Below are positions 16,379-25,764 of a DNA stretch of 64,000 nt, in pieces. The DNA is from CANKJK01 sp040081715 (GTDB taxonomy: Bacteria; Acidobacteriota; Vicinamibacteria; Vicinamibacterales; UBA2999): assembly GCA_040081715.1 (NCBI GenBank), contig JBEBFY010000001.1:62001-126000 (forward strand). The letters run 5' to 3'. The translations under genes and the position numbers were made by a program. Numbering within the stretch: the first letter of the stretch is position 1; each line of letters opens with the position of its first letter. Under the pieces are notes generated by a model. It was not told the origin of the DNA and ran no database searches. It saw only the letters and a program-made list of their open reading frames with translations.

Positions 16379-17389
16379 GTGACCCGCATCGAACAGTTCC
16401 TGGCCGGCATGGGCATCAGCGCCAACGCCCGCATCACACCGCTCACCCCGGATGCATCCGACCGGCGCTACTTCCGCGTGGAAGTGCCTGGCGCAGCGTT
16501 GGCTGACATGGCGTCGATCGTCCTCGCCGTGCACCCGGGGGCCATCGTCTATGACGAGATGCCCTTTGCCCATGCCCATGCACTGCTGGCGGCCATGCCG
16601 GTCCCTGTTCCGGTCGTGCTCGGCCACAGCGACGAACTGGGCATCATCGCGCTCGGGGACCTCGGCGATGTGACGCTGCAGGCCCACCTGCGCGGGATTG
16701 ACGACGCGGAACGCCGGCAGCGGTACGAGGAGGCCGTCGGCCACATCGTCACACTGCAGGTCCGCGGCCGCGAACTGGCCGCGTCGAACCGGCTGCCGTA
16801 TCGGCTGGCCTTCGACGTGGAGAAGCTCATGTTCGAGCTGCGCTTCTTCGTCGAGCACTTCCTGGAAGGCTGGCGGCAGGCACGGTTGACTGCGCCGGAT
16901 CGCGACGTGCTGGAACGGGAGTTCCTGGCCGTGGCGACGGAGCTGGCGGCCGAGCCCCGCGTGGTGTGCCACCGCGACTATCACAGCCGCAATCTGATGG
17001 TGCTGCGAGGCGACCTCTACCTGATCGACTATCAGGACGCCCGGATGGGGCCGAACACCTACGATCTCGCGTCCCTCCTCCGCGACTCCTACGTGGACCT
17101 GCCGGAGCCGCTGGTGGACGCGCTCGTCGATAGGTTTCTGTGCGCCACGCGCATGGATGTCTCAGCAGCCGCGCGGGCCGAGTTCATCCGCCGGTTCGAC
17201 CTGATGTCCGTGCAGCGGAACCTCAAGGCACTTGGCACGTTCGGGTTCCAGGCCTCCCACAAGGGCAACCCGGCGTATGTGGCCGACATGCCCCGCACGC
17301 TCGCGCACGTGCGCCGCAACCTGGCCCACTACTCGCGTTTCGATGCCCTCCGCCGCGCCCTGGCGGTGCACGTGGAAGAACTCGTCTAG
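16379..17389 (+). CDS. AmgK-like aminoglycoside-phosphotransferase-fold sugar kinase
   Basis: A 336-residue APH-family kinase. The catalytic loop is VCHRDYHSRNLMVL and the metal-binding segment LIDYQDARMGPNTYDLASLL. The N-terminal SDRRYFRVEVP and ALGDLGDVTLQ match the COG3178 subgroup. Its best-known member, AmgK, phosphorylates MurNAc and GlcNAc at the anomeric position, giving the substrate for MurU. The MurU-like gene upstream, now separated by the islet, supports a cell-wall recycling role. The start is GTG 16379, with a poor SD. Confidence 0.85.
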   Translation: MTRIEQFLAGMGISANARITPLTPDASDRRYFRVEVPGAALADMASIVLAVHPGAIVYDEMPFAHAHALLAAMPVPVPVVLGHSDELGIIALGDLGDVTLQAHLRGIDDAERRQRYEEAVGHIVTLQVRGRELAASNRLPYRLAFDVEKLMFELRFFVEHFLEGWRQARLTAPDRDVLEREFLAVATELAAEPRVVCHRDYHSRNLMVLRGDLYLIDYQDARMGPNTYDLASLLRDSYVDLPEPLVDALVDRFLCATRMDVSAAARAEFIRRFDLMSVQRNLKALGTFGFQASHKGNPAYVADMPRTLAHVRRNLAHYSRFDALRRALAVHVEELV

Positions 17390-17406
17390 CTGTCGTAGGA
17401 TTCGAT

Positions 17407-18249
17407 ATGTCCCTGCGGTTCGCCATCTCGACGCGCCTCGTCAGTGATGCGCGCCTGGACTCCCACCATCTGGCCACGTTCGCCAAGCACGGATTCTCCG
17501 GCGTCAGCCTGGTCGCGTGCCGGACCCACGTGGACTACAGCGACCCCGGAACCATCGCGGACCTGCCGGCCTGGCTCACCCGCGCGGGGCTGACCCTTGA
17601 CGCCATGCAGGCCCCGCGGGGCGAGGGCCTGCGCGCGGGCCGCTGGGTCGCGCCGTTCTCGGTATCCTCGCAGGATGATGCCCAGCGGCAGCACGCGGTC
17701 GAGGAAACACGGCGGGCGATGGACCTGGCCGCTGCGGCGTCCTGCCCCACGGTCACGGTCTCGCTGGAACGACCGGGGCTGACCCTGGCGGACCATCCGG
17801 ATTCCGCGACGAGTGCGCGGCGCAGCCTGGAGGAATTGGTGCGCCACGCCGAGGCCGCAGGCGTGACCCTGGCGCTCCGCGTCGGCACCGGGCCGCTCTC
17901 CACCGCCGATGCCCTCCTCCGCCTCATCGAGCACGACCTGGACGGATCCGGCGCGGGGATCTGCGTCGACTACGGCCATGCGCACATGCGCGGCGACGTT
18001 GTCGACGCCTTGGAAACAGCCGCCGAGTACATGGTGCTCGCCCTGCTGCACGACAATCACGGCCGGCGCGACGATCACCTCGTGCCCGGGATCGGCACGA
18101 TCGACTGGGCGTCCGCGATGATGACCACGCAGAAGCTCGGCTACGACGGGCCGCTCGTGATGGACGTGTACGGCGCCGACCGCGACGCCACGGTCCAGCA
18201 GGCGTCCCGGGCACGTGAACGCCTGCAAGCCATGCTGACGGTGTTTTAG
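17407..18249 (+). CDS. Sugar phosphate isomerase/epimerase-like TIM-barrel protein
   Basis: A 280-residue xylose-isomerase-like TIM barrel (AP endonuclease 2 superfamily). It begins LRFAISTRLVSD and contains HGFSGVSLVACRTHVDY. Metal-ligand candidates are in GICVDYGHAHMRGDVVDAL, LHDNHGRRDDHLVPGIG and LVMDVYGA. Members isomerise sugars or inositols or act in DNA repair; the substrate is not evident. ATG 17407 has no SD, but TAGGAT lies five bases upstream, suggesting a leaderless start. It may belong with the sugar kinase before it. Confidence 0.82.
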   Translation: MSLRFAISTRLVSDARLDSHHLATFAKHGFSGVSLVACRTHVDYSDPGTIADLPAWLTRAGLTLDAMQAPRGEGLRAGRWVAPFSVSSQDDAQRQHAVEETRRAMDLAAAASCPTVTVSLERPGLTLADHPDSATSARRSLEELVRHAEAAGVTLALRVGTGPLSTADALLRLIEHDLDGSGAGICVDYGHAHMRGDVVDALETAAEYMVLALLHDNHGRRDDHLVPGIGTIDWASAMMTTQKLGYDGPLVMDVYGADRDATVQQASRARERLQAMLTVF

Positions 18250-18264
18250 GTTAGCGGCTCGCGC

Positions 18265-19692
18265 TCAGAACGTGGCGTGTCCCGGCGTGCGCGGGAAGGG
18301 GATCACGTCGCGGATGTTGGCCATGCCCGTGGCGTAGATCAGCGTCCGCTCCAGGCCCAGCCCGAACCCGGCGTGCGGGACGGTGCCATAGCGGCGCAGG
18401 TCCCGGTACCACCAGTAGGCGGCAGGGTCCAGGTGCATGTCCGCCAACCGGCTATCGAGACGATCCAGCCGCTCCTCGCGCTGTGACCCGCCGATGATCT
18501 CGCCAATGCCCGGCGCCAGTACATCCATCGCGGCCACGGTCTTGCCATCGTCGTTCTGGCGCATGTAGAACGCCTTGATGTCCTTCGGGTAGTCCATCAC
18601 GATGACCGGCGCCTTGAGGTGTTCCTCGGTGAGCCAGCGCTCGTGCTCGCTCTGCAGGTCCATGCCCCAGTGCACCGGGTACTCGAAGGTGCGGCCGCTC
18701 TTCTCCAGAGCGGCGATGGCCTCGGTGTACGTCATCCGCTCGAAGGACGATTGGACAAATGCCTCCACGCGGCTCACGCAGGTCTTGTCCACCCGCTCCG
18801 CGAAGAACGCGAGGTCATCACCCCGCTCGTTCAGGACGGCGGTAAGGATGGCCTTCAGGAACGACTCGGCCAGGTCCGCATCGTCATTCAGGTCGGCGAA
18901 TGCAATCTCCGGCTCGATCATCCAGAACTCGGCGAGGTGCCGGCTCGTGTTGCTGTTCTCGGCGCGGAAGGTGGGCCCGAATGTGTAGACCTTCGACAGG
19001 GCGCAGCAGTAGCTCTCCACATTCAACTGTCCGCTGACGGTCAGAAAGGCCTCCTTGCCGAAGAAGTCGGCGCCGAAGTCCGTGCGCCCGTCAGGCCCGC
19101 GTGGAACAGCGGCGAGGTTCGCCAGGTCCAGCGTGCTCACGCGGAACATCTCGCCGGCGCCCTCAGCGTCACTGGCGGTGATGATCGGTGTGTGCACCCA
19201 GAAGAAGCCGCGCTCGTGGAAGTAACGGTGGATCGCCTGGCTGAGGCAATGCCGTAGCCGCGCCATGGCGCCGATGGTATTGCTGCGGGGCCGCAGGTGC
19301 GCGACCTCGCGGAGGTACTCGAACGAGGTGCGCTTGGGCTGAATCGGGTAGCCCTCCGGATCGTCCACCCACCCGACCACCTCGATGGCGTCCGCCACCA
19401 GCTCGACGGCCTGGCCCTGGCCCTGGCTCGCCGCCAGCACGCCGCGGGCCACGACGGAGCAACCGGCGGTGAGCTTCTTGACCTCACTCTCGTAGTTGGC
19501 GAGCGCCTGGGGCGCCACGACCTGGATCGGGGCAAAGCACGAGCCGTCGTGGACGTGCACGAACGAGAGGCCCGCCTTCGAATCGCGGCGGGTCCGCACC
19601 CAGCCCTGCACAGTGACGTGGGAGCCGACGCGGGACCCAACGCCCGAGGCGTCACGGAGCAGCGCGGCAATGGTGGTCGGAACGGCGCCCAT
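18265..19692 (-). CDS. asnS: Asparaginyl-tRNA synthetase
   Basis: A 475-residue class II aminoacyl-tRNA synthetase that charges tRNA-Asn. An N-terminal OB-fold anticodon-binding domain (VTVQGWVRTRRDSKAGLSFV) precedes the catalytic core. Motif 2 appears as FRAENSNTSRHLAEFWMIEP, which is diagnostic for AsnRS over AspRS. Motif 3 is GFGLGLERTLIY. ATG 19692 begins MGAVPTTIAALL. Longer upstream frames run antisense into rimO and are rejected. Only 24 bases separate this start from divergent rimO. Confidence 0.96.
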   Translation of the reverse strand: MGAVPTTIAALLRDASGVGSRVGSHVTVQGWVRTRRDSKAGLSFVHVHDGSCFAPIQVVAPQALANYESEVKKLTAGCSVVARGVLAASQGQGQAVELVADAIEVVGWVDDPEGYPIQPKRTSFEYLREVAHLRPRSNTIGAMARLRHCLSQAIHRYFHERGFFWVHTPIITASDAEGAGEMFRVSTLDLANLAAVPRGPDGRTDFGADFFGKEAFLTVSGQLNVESYCCALSKVYTFGPTFRAENSNTSRHLAEFWMIEPEIAFADLNDDADLAESFLKAILTAVLNERGDDLAFFAERVDKTCVSRVEAFVQSSFERMTYTEAIAALEKSGRTFEYPVHWGMDLQSEHERWLTEEHLKAPVIVMDYPKDIKAFYMRQNDDGKTVAAMDVLAPGIGEIIGGSQREERLDRLDSRLADMHLDPAAYWWYRDLRRYGTVPHAGFGLGLERTLIYATGMANIRDVIPFPRTPGHATF

Positions 19693-19702
19693 ACGGAACC
19701 TG

Positions 19703-19709
19703 TATCCTA
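19703..19709. promoter_or_regulatory. Shared palindromic -10 between asnS and rimO
   Basis: The only -10-like sequence in the 24-base divergent gap is TATCCTA. On the plus strand TATCCT ends eight bases before the rimO ATG. On the minus strand the same bases read TAGGATA, and TAGGAT ends 11 bases before the asnS ATG. One near-palindromic hexamer may therefore serve both directions. Each -35 region would lie inside the opposite gene. Confidence 0.45.
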
Positions 19710-19716
19710 ACCTTGG

Positions 19717-21129
19717 ATGAAGATTGGCCTCGTCTCGCTCGGCTGCCCCAAGAATCTCGTGGACTCGGAGGTCATGCTGGGCCTCGCACAGGGTGCCGGG
19801 CACGAACTGACCCGCGACGCGGCGGACGCGGACGTGCTCGTGGTCAACACCTGCGCCTTCATCGACAAGGCGAAGCAGGAGTCGATCGACACCATCCTGG
19901 AGATGGCGGAGCACAAGAAGTCCGGCAAGTGCAGGACGCTCGTCGTGACCGGCTGCATGGCCGAGCGCTACCGGGACGAACTGCGCGCCCAGATTCCCGA
20001 GATCGACGCGGTGCTGGGCACCGGCGAGGTGCCGGGCATCGTCGGCGCCATCGGCGGCCAGGCCACGCACGCCACTCCAGCGCCGGTGCCCCTGTCGCTG
20101 CTCCGGGCCAACGGTGAGCCGATCAGCCTGCGTGCTGGCGCGGTGCCCTTCCTGCCCTCCCCAACGCCGAGACCGACCTACATCTACGACGCGGAGACGC
20201 CCCGGCTGCTGGCCACGCCCCGGCACTACGCCTACCTGAAGATCGCCGAGGGCTGCGACTACAAGTGCGCCTTCTGTATCATCCCGACACTGCGGGGCGC
20301 CTACCGGAGCAGGCCGGCCGATTCCATCGTCCGGGAGGCCGAACGGCTGGCCGCGGGCGGGGTCAAGGAACTGCTCCTCATCTCCCAGGACACGACCTTC
20401 TACGGCATCGACCAGGGCGAACGCGGCGCACTGGCGAAGCTCCTGAAGCGGCTGGACAGGATCGACGGGCTGGAATGGATCCGGTTGCTGTACCTCTACC
20501 CGACCACCATCACCGACGACGTCATCGATGCGATTGGTGAGAGCCGGGCGGTGTGCCGCTACATCGACCTGCCCCTGCAGCACGCCGCCGACCCGGTGCT
20601 CCAGCGGATGAAGCGCCCGGGCACGCGCGCCACCTACGAGCGGCTCCTGGACCGCATTCGCCGCCGGCTGCCCGACGTCACCCTGCGCACCACGTTCATC
20701 GTGGGTTTCCCGGGCGAAACTGCACAGGATTTCGCGGACCTGGCCAGCTTCACCGCGGACATGGCCTTCGACCATGTTGGGGTCTTCACCTATTCCCACG
20801 AAGAGGCGACCTCAGCCTTTGCCCTGGACGACAACGTGCCCGCCTCCACCAAGCGGTCGAGGCAGCGCAAGCTGATGGACGCCCAGCGCGCGCGTGTCAC
20901 CAAGCGGCAGCAGGCCCGGATCGGCGAAACGATCCGCCTGGTGGTCGACGGCCCCAGCTCGGAGCATGAGCTAGTCCTGCGTGGCCGGACGGCCGCGCAG
21001 GCCCCGGATATCGACCCGATGGTCTACCTCACGGACTGCGATCCGTCGGCCTTTGCCACCGGCTCCTTCATCGAGGCGGAGGTCACCGGAAGCCAGGAGT
21101 ACGACCTCCTGGCCCGCCCCCTCCTGTGA
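19717..21129 (+). CDS. rimO: Ribosomal protein S12 methylthiotransferase
   Basis: A 470-residue radical-SAM methylthiotransferase that adds a methylthio group to an Asp of ribosomal protein S12. The N-terminus VSLGCPKNLVDSEVML is the RimO hallmark. It carries the auxiliary-cluster cysteines (GCPKN, NTCAF, TGCMAERY). The radical-SAM CxxxCxxC is GCDYKCAFCIIPTLRG, and a TRAM domain ends the protein. ATG 19717 is set by that conserved start. It has no SD and a -10-like element eight bases upstream. Confidence 0.95.
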   Translation: MKIGLVSLGCPKNLVDSEVMLGLAQGAGHELTRDAADADVLVVNTCAFIDKAKQESIDTILEMAEHKKSGKCRTLVVTGCMAERYRDELRAQIPEIDAVLGTGEVPGIVGAIGGQATHATPAPVPLSLLRANGEPISLRAGAVPFLPSPTPRPTYIYDAETPRLLATPRHYAYLKIAEGCDYKCAFCIIPTLRGAYRSRPADSIVREAERLAAGGVKELLLISQDTTFYGIDQGERGALAKLLKRLDRIDGLEWIRLLYLYPTTITDDVIDAIGESRAVCRYIDLPLQHAADPVLQRMKRPGTRATYERLLDRIRRRLPDVTLRTTFIVGFPGETAQDFADLASFTADMAFDHVGVFTYSHEEATSAFALDDNVPASTKRSRQRKLMDAQRARVTKRQQARIGETIRLVVDGPSSEHELVLRGRTAAQAPDIDPMVYLTDCDPSAFATGSFIEAEVTGSQEYDLLARPLL

Positions 21130-21138
21130 TAGTCTCTT

Positions 21139-21203
21139 AAGTCTCCTGGGTGAATCGAACTCCTAGTGGGCCGGTGCCCACTTTTTTTGTTTCTGGGAGA
21201 CTT
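21139..21203 (+). promoter_or_regulatory. Structured attenuator-like leader of the rimP-nusA-infB operon
   Basis: AAGTCTCC (21139-21146) is perfectly complementary to GGAGACTT (21196-21203), and the pair encloses an intrinsic terminator hairpin at 21165-21188. The downstream arm contains GGGAGA, the likely SD of rimP, which starts with TTG at 21205. The leader can thus terminate transcription and also sequester the SD. NusA, encoded in this operon, is known in other bacteria to control its own operon through leader termination; applying that here is inference. Confidence 0.6.
21165..21188 (+). terminator. Intrinsic terminator hairpin between rimO and rimP
   Basis: AGTGGGC (21165-21171) pairs perfectly with GCCCACT (21176-21182) around a CGGT loop, followed by a run of T to 21188. 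This is the clearest Rho-independent terminator in the window. It may simply end rimO, or act as an attenuator in the rimP leader, because it lies only 17 bases before the rimP start. Confidence 0.8.
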
Positions 21204-21204
21204 T

Positions 21205-21675
21205 TTGGTCGAAAAAATTCGATCCATCGCCGAGCGGGTAACGCGGGACTACGGCCTGGAGGTCTGGGACATCCAGAGCCGTCGCGAAACCTACGGGCAG
21301 GTGGTGCGGGTGATGATCGACCGCCCAGGACCGGCGGCAACGCCTGAAGAGAGTGTCGGGATCGAGGATTGCCAGAAAGTCAGCCAGGAAATCAGCACCA
21401 TCCTGGATGTGGAGGACCCGTTGCCCTTCACTTACCTGCTGGAGGTTTCCTCGCCGGGGCTGGATCGGCCGCTGCGGCGCCTGGACGACTACAGGCGCTT
21501 CGATGGCCGGCGCGCCAAGGTGGTGGTGGCCGAAGCGGTGGACAACCAGACGGCGTTTGATGGCCGGCTGAAGGGTGTGGATGGCGACGTGGTGCTGCTT
21601 GAAGGCGCGAAGGGCCGCATACACCGGCTCCCCTTCGGACGGATCACTCGTGGACGGCTAGAGGTGGAGTTTTAG
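21205..21675 (+). CDS. rimP: Ribosome maturation factor RimP
   Basis: A 156-residue 30S-maturation factor. The N-terminal domain has YGLEVWDIQSRRE and VVRVMIDRPGP. The middle segment CQKVSQEISTILDVED leads to the diagnostic YLLEVSSPGLDRPLRRLDDY, and the C-terminus is SH3-like. The start is read as TTG 21205 (LVEKIRSIAERV), with GGGAGA just upstream. A longer frame from GTG 21166 would translate the terminator hairpin and is unlikely. nusA follows nine bases downstream. Confidence 0.92.
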   Translation: MVEKIRSIAERVTRDYGLEVWDIQSRRETYGQVVRVMIDRPGPAATPEESVGIEDCQKVSQEISTILDVEDPLPFTYLLEVSSPGLDRPLRRLDDYRRFDGRRAKVVVAEAVDNQTAFDGRLKGVDGDVVLLEGAKGRIHRLPFGRITRGRLEVEF

Positions 21676-21684
21676 AGGCACAGG

Positions 21685-22899
21685 ATGAGCAACCCTCTCC
21701 AGCAGACAATTGAAGCCCTCGCAAAAGAAAAGGGCATCGAAGCCAACACGATCATCACGGCCATTGAGGACGCGGTCCTGACGGCGTCCCGCAAGTACTA
21801 CAAGTCCACCGAAAACCTGCGCACGCGGTTCAACACCGAAACGGGCCAGGTGGACCTGTTCGCCGTCAAGCACATCGTGACCGAGGTCACCGACCCGGCC
21901 CTCGAGATCTCGCTTACGGAAGCCCAGGAACTCTACGGCGCGGAAGCCGAAGTCGACATGGAGATCGAGTTCCCGAAGCGCACCGACGTGCTGGGACGGA
22001 TCGCCGCGCAGACGGCCAAGCAGGTGATCTTCCAGAAGGTGCGCGAGGCCGAGCGCGACAACATCTTCGCCGAGTACAACGAGCGCGTCGGCGAGGTGAT
22101 CACCGGCATGGTGAAGCGCTTCGAGGCCGGCGACCTGATCGTCGAAGTCGGACGCATCGAGGCGGTGCTCCCACGTCGGGAGCAGTCCCGCGCGGAAAGC
22201 TACTCGCCGGGTGAGCGCGTCCGGGCCGTGATCAAGAGCGTCAACCACAGCGCCAAGGGCCCGCAGATCGTGCTCTCGCGCACCGACGCGGCCCTCCTCA
22301 TCAAGCTGTTCGAGCAGGAAGTGCCGGAAATCTACGACGGCACCGTGATGGTGCGCGGCGCGGTGCGCGAAGCGGGCGACCGCGCCAAGGTCGCGGTGTA
22401 CTCGCGCGAGCGGGACGTTGACCCGGTCGGCGCCTGCGTCGGCATGAAGGGCACGCGCGTCCAGGCCATCATCCGCGAGTTGCGCGGCGAGAAGATCGAC
22501 ATCGTCGAGTGGTCCGAGGATCCCGTGGTGCTGGTCACCAATTCCCTCAGCCCGGCCAAGGTCCAGCGTGTCTCGATCGTTGACCTCGACGAACGCATCA
22601 TGGAAGTCGTCGTTGAGGAAAAGCAGCTCTCGCTCGCCATCGGCAAGAAGGGCCAGAACGTGCGGCTGGCCGCCAAGCTCACGGGATGGCGCATCGACAT
22701 CAAGAGCGAAGAAGAGCTGCGCACGGAAGTGGAAGCCGAGTTCGGCGCGCTGGAAACGGGCGAGCCCGTGGATGCCGTCGAGGGCGAAACCGCCACGGGC
22801 GGTAGCGAGGCTGTGGAGGCATCCACCGGTGACGTCGCAGCCGCGGAGGCACCCGCCGGCGATGAGCCGGCCGCCGCGGGAGATCAGGACCACTCGTAA
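21685..22899 (+). CDS. nusA: Transcription termination/antitermination factor NusA
   Basis: A 404-residue RNA-polymerase-binding elongation factor. It has the N-terminal RNAP-binding domain (about 1-130), an S1 domain (NERVGEVITGMVKRFEAGDL), and tandem KH domains including VGACVGMKGTRVQAI and LSLAIGKKGQNVRLA. A Glu/Ala-rich tail follows (about 355-404). The C-terminal acidic repeats of E. coli NusA are absent, as in most bacteria outside Proteobacteria. The AGAGGCA before the ATG serves as SD. Confidence 0.96.
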   Translation: MSNPLQQTIEALAKEKGIEANTIITAIEDAVLTASRKYYKSTENLRTRFNTETGQVDLFAVKHIVTEVTDPALEISLTEAQELYGAEAEVDMEIEFPKRTDVLGRIAAQTAKQVIFQKVREAERDNIFAEYNERVGEVITGMVKRFEAGDLIVEVGRIEAVLPRREQSRAESYSPGERVRAVIKSVNHSAKGPQIVLSRTDAALLIKLFEQEVPEIYDGTVMVRGAVREAGDRAKVAVYSRERDVDPVGACVGMKGTRVQAIIRELRGEKIDIVEWSEDPVVLVTNSLSPAKVQRVSIVDLDERIMEVVVEEKQLSLAIGKKGQNVRLAAKLTGWRIDIKSEEELRTEVEAEFGALETGEPVDAVEGETATGGSEAVEASTGDVAAAEAPAGDEPAAAGDQDHS

Positions 22900-22919
22900 G
22901 CGCACGGAGCGACATTAAT

Positions 22920-25730
22920 TTGGCCACTGTCCGGATCTACAAGGTCGCCGAGCTGCTCGGCGCGACGAGTCAGGAAATCCTGACGCTGCTGAAGCGCGAC
23001 CACGGCATCGAACTGAAGAGCGCCTCCAGCACGCTCGAGGAAGTCGTGGCACGTTCCGTCGTGGAGCGCGCGGCACGGGCGAAGAACATCGCTCTGCCGT
23101 CCGGCGACATATTTGCCGAGGGCCACACCCACGCGCCGGCCGCACCGAAGGGCGGCGGCAAGAAAGCCCCCACTCTGAAGAAGGTCGAGCCCCCGAAGGC
23201 TCCGCCCGCACCGGTGCTGGGCCCGCCCCGGCTGATCAAGACCATCAAGCCGGCGCAGCCGCACCCGGTCGAAGGCGACGCGCCGGAGGCAGAGGCCCCG
23301 GCACCGTTCGTGCCGGAGCCGGAATCGGTCGAGGCCCCATTCGAGACCGAGCCTGCTTCCATGGCGCCTGCCCACGTGGCGCCCGTCTACGTGGCGCCGG
23401 AACCGGTGGCCGCCGCGCCCGTACACGTCGCGCCGGAGCCCGTGGTCGAGCCGCCCCCGCCGGTGGTCGCCGCCGCCGCGCCCGTCGAAGAGCCGCCCTC
23501 GGCGCAGCCGGCCGCAGCGGCACAATCAGTGCGCGTGGTGCCGTCCACGATCCGGCTCCGCATCGAAGAGCCAGGCCGCCTGCCGACACCGCCCCGGCCG
23601 ACACTGCCCGCAAAGCGGCCGCCGGCGCAAACCGCACCGCGCATGGTGCAGGCACCCGTTCCAGGTGCGCCGCTGCCCCGGCCGTCGATGCCCGGAGGCG
23701 CCGGTGCCAGGCCCGGCATACCAGGCCGTCCGGGATACGCACCCGCGCGGTCGACCACGCCGGCCATGATGGGCGGCCCTCGTCCGTTGCCGACCCAGCC
23801 CGTGAGGCCGCCGGCCCGGCCCGGCATGCCTGGACAGCGCCCGCCCTTCGCGGGCCGGCCGTCCTTCCCGCCCCGGCCGGCGGGCCGGCCTGTCGGCGGC
23901 GCCCGTCGCGAGCGTCCGCAGGCGCCGTCGCAGCAGATCGCGGCACCACCGCCGCCGGTCACGCGGACGGTCACGCTGGCTGAGGGCATGACGGTCAAGG
24001 ACCTGGCCGACAAGCTCGAGGTGCGGGTCAAGGACGTGCTCGCGAAGCTGCTGATGAAGCGGATGATGATGACCATCAACAGCCCGCTCGACACCGACAC
24101 CGCGCGCGACATCGCCCGCGAGTTCGGCGCCGATGTGGAGATGCGCACCTTCGAGGAGGAGATGAGCGACCTCGAGGTCGAGGCGTCCCTTCCCGAGGAC
24201 ATGGTCATGCGCGCGCCCGTGGTCACTGTCATGGGCCACGTCGACCACGGCAAGACGTCGCTGCTCGACGCCATCCGCGAGGCCCGCGTGGCCGAACGCG
24301 AAGCCGGTGGCATCACCCAGCACATCGGGGCGTATCACGTGACGGTGAACAACCGGAACGTGGTGTTCCTCGACACGCCTGGTCACGCAGCGTTCACACT
24401 CATGCGTGCCCGCGGCGCCAAGGTCACCGACATCGTGGTGCTCGTGGTGGCCGCCGACGACGGCGTGATGCCGCAGACGCGCGAGGCGATCGATCACGCC
24501 AGGGCCGCCAACGTGCCCATGGTCGTAGCCATCAACAAGATCGACAAGAACAACGCCAACCCGGACAACGTGAAGCGTGAGCTGTCGGAGCTCGGCCTCA
24601 CGCCCGAGGACTGGGGCGGCACCACCGTCATGGTCAACGTGTCGGCCAAGAAGAAGGAGAACCTGGATCAACTCCTGGAGATGATCCTGCTCTCGAGCGA
24701 CATCCTGGAACTCAAGGCCAACCCGAACCGGCCCGCCTCCGGCGCCGTGCTGGAAGCCAAGCTGGACCGCGGTCGGGGCCCCGTGGCCACCGTGCTCGTG
24801 CAGGACGGCACGCTGCGCGTCGGCGACAACTTCATCGCCGGGCCTGTGGTCGGACGTGTCCGGGCGCTCATCGACGACCGCGGCCGGCACGTGAAGCTGG
24901 CTGGTCCGTCGACGCCGGTTGAAGTGCTGGGGCTGACCACGCTCCCGAGCCCGGGCAACACCTTCCAGTGCGTGGCGGACGCGGCCAAGGCCCGCCAGAT
25001 CGCGACCTTCCGTCAGGCGCAGGCCAAGGAACGGTCGCTCGGGTCCAAGGGCGGCAGGCTCACCCTGGAATCGCTCAAGGAACAGATCGCCGAAGGCGGC
25101 ATGAAGGAACTGCCGCTCATCGTCAAGGCGGACGTGCAGGGCTCCTCCGAAGTACTGGCCGACACACTGGTCAAGCTCTCGGACGACAAGGTCAAGATCC
25201 GCATCATCCACTCGGGCGTGGGCGCCATCAACGAGTCGGATGTGCTGCTGGCCACGGCGTCAAACGCCATCATCATCGGCTTCAACGTGAAGCCGGATCG
25301 CAACGCGGCGATCGTGGCCGCCCGCGAGGAAGTCGACATCCGGCACCACACCGTCATCTACAACGTCACCGACGAGATCAAGCTCGGGATGGCGGGGCTG
25401 CTCGACCCGACCTTCAAGGAAGTGCGGCTGGGCATTGCCGCGGTCCGCGAAGTGTTCAAAACCCCGAAAGTCGGCGCCATCGCCGGCTGCATGGTGACCG
25501 AGGGCACGATCCGCAGGGGCGGCGAGGCCACGGTGCGCGTGCTGCGCGGCGGCGTCGTCGTCCACGAAGGCAGGATCGCCGGCCTCCGGCGCTTCAAGGA
25601 CGACGTCAGCGAGGTCAAGTCCGGCTTCGAGTGCGGCGTCAGCCTCGAGAAGTACAACGACATCCAGGTCGGCGACGTGATCGAGGTCGTGGGCCGCGAG
25701 AAGGTGTTGACGCCAGCCGCGTCCCGCTAG
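22920..25730 (+). CDS. infB: Translation initiation factor IF-2
   Basis: A 936-residue GTPase that brings initiator tRNA to the 30S subunit. An N-terminal IF2-N domain (RIYKVAELLGATSQEIL) and a very long Pro/Ala/Arg-rich linker (about 70-340) come first. The second IF2-N segment is VKDLADKLEVRVKDVLAKLL. The G domain shows GHVDHGKTSLLD, DTPGHAAF and NKIDK, and domains II-IV follow. The start is the unusual TTG 22920, which begins the conserved MATVRIYKVAELLG. The ylxR and L7Ae-like genes often found before infB are missing. Confidence 0.96.
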   Translation: MATVRIYKVAELLGATSQEILTLLKRDHGIELKSASSTLEEVVARSVVERAARAKNIALPSGDIFAEGHTHAPAAPKGGGKKAPTLKKVEPPKAPPAPVLGPPRLIKTIKPAQPHPVEGDAPEAEAPAPFVPEPESVEAPFETEPASMAPAHVAPVYVAPEPVAAAPVHVAPEPVVEPPPPVVAAAAPVEEPPSAQPAAAAQSVRVVPSTIRLRIEEPGRLPTPPRPTLPAKRPPAQTAPRMVQAPVPGAPLPRPSMPGGAGARPGIPGRPGYAPARSTTPAMMGGPRPLPTQPVRPPARPGMPGQRPPFAGRPSFPPRPAGRPVGGARRERPQAPSQQIAAPPPPVTRTVTLAEGMTVKDLADKLEVRVKDVLAKLLMKRMMMTINSPLDTDTARDIAREFGADVEMRTFEEEMSDLEVEASLPEDMVMRAPVVTVMGHVDHGKTSLLDAIREARVAEREAGGITQHIGAYHVTVNNRNVVFLDTPGHAAFTLMRARGAKVTDIVVLVVAADDGVMPQTREAIDHARAANVPMVVAINKIDKNNANPDNVKRELSELGLTPEDWGGTTVMVNVSAKKKENLDQLLEMILLSSDILELKANPNRPASGAVLEAKLDRGRGPVATVLVQDGTLRVGDNFIAGPVVGRVRALIDDRGRHVKLAGPSTPVEVLGLTTLPSPGNTFQCVADAAKARQIATFRQAQAKERSLGSKGGRLTLESLKEQIAEGGMKELPLIVKADVQGSSEVLADTLVKLSDDKVKIRIIHSGVGAINESDVLLATASNAIIIGFNVKPDRNAAIVAAREEVDIRHHTVIYNVTDEIKLGMAGLLDPTFKEVRLGIAAVREVFKTPKVGAIAGCMVTEGTIRRGGEATVRVLRGGVVVHEGRIAGLRRFKDDVSEVKSGFECGVSLEKYNDIQVGDVIEVVGREKVLTPAASR

Positions 25731-25764
25731 CTGCGGGCAGGGTCCGGTTCTCCACGGGCACGTC

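Noticed and set aside
19693..20799. N-terminal extension of asnS
   Set aside because: The frame stays open through rimO on the other strand, but the AsnRS domain begins directly at 19692.
21147..21160. GGTGAATCGAACTCC as a tRNA T-arm
   Set aside because: No acceptor stem, anticodon arm or D-arm can be drawn around it; it belongs to the rimP leader. No tRNA gene was found in the window.
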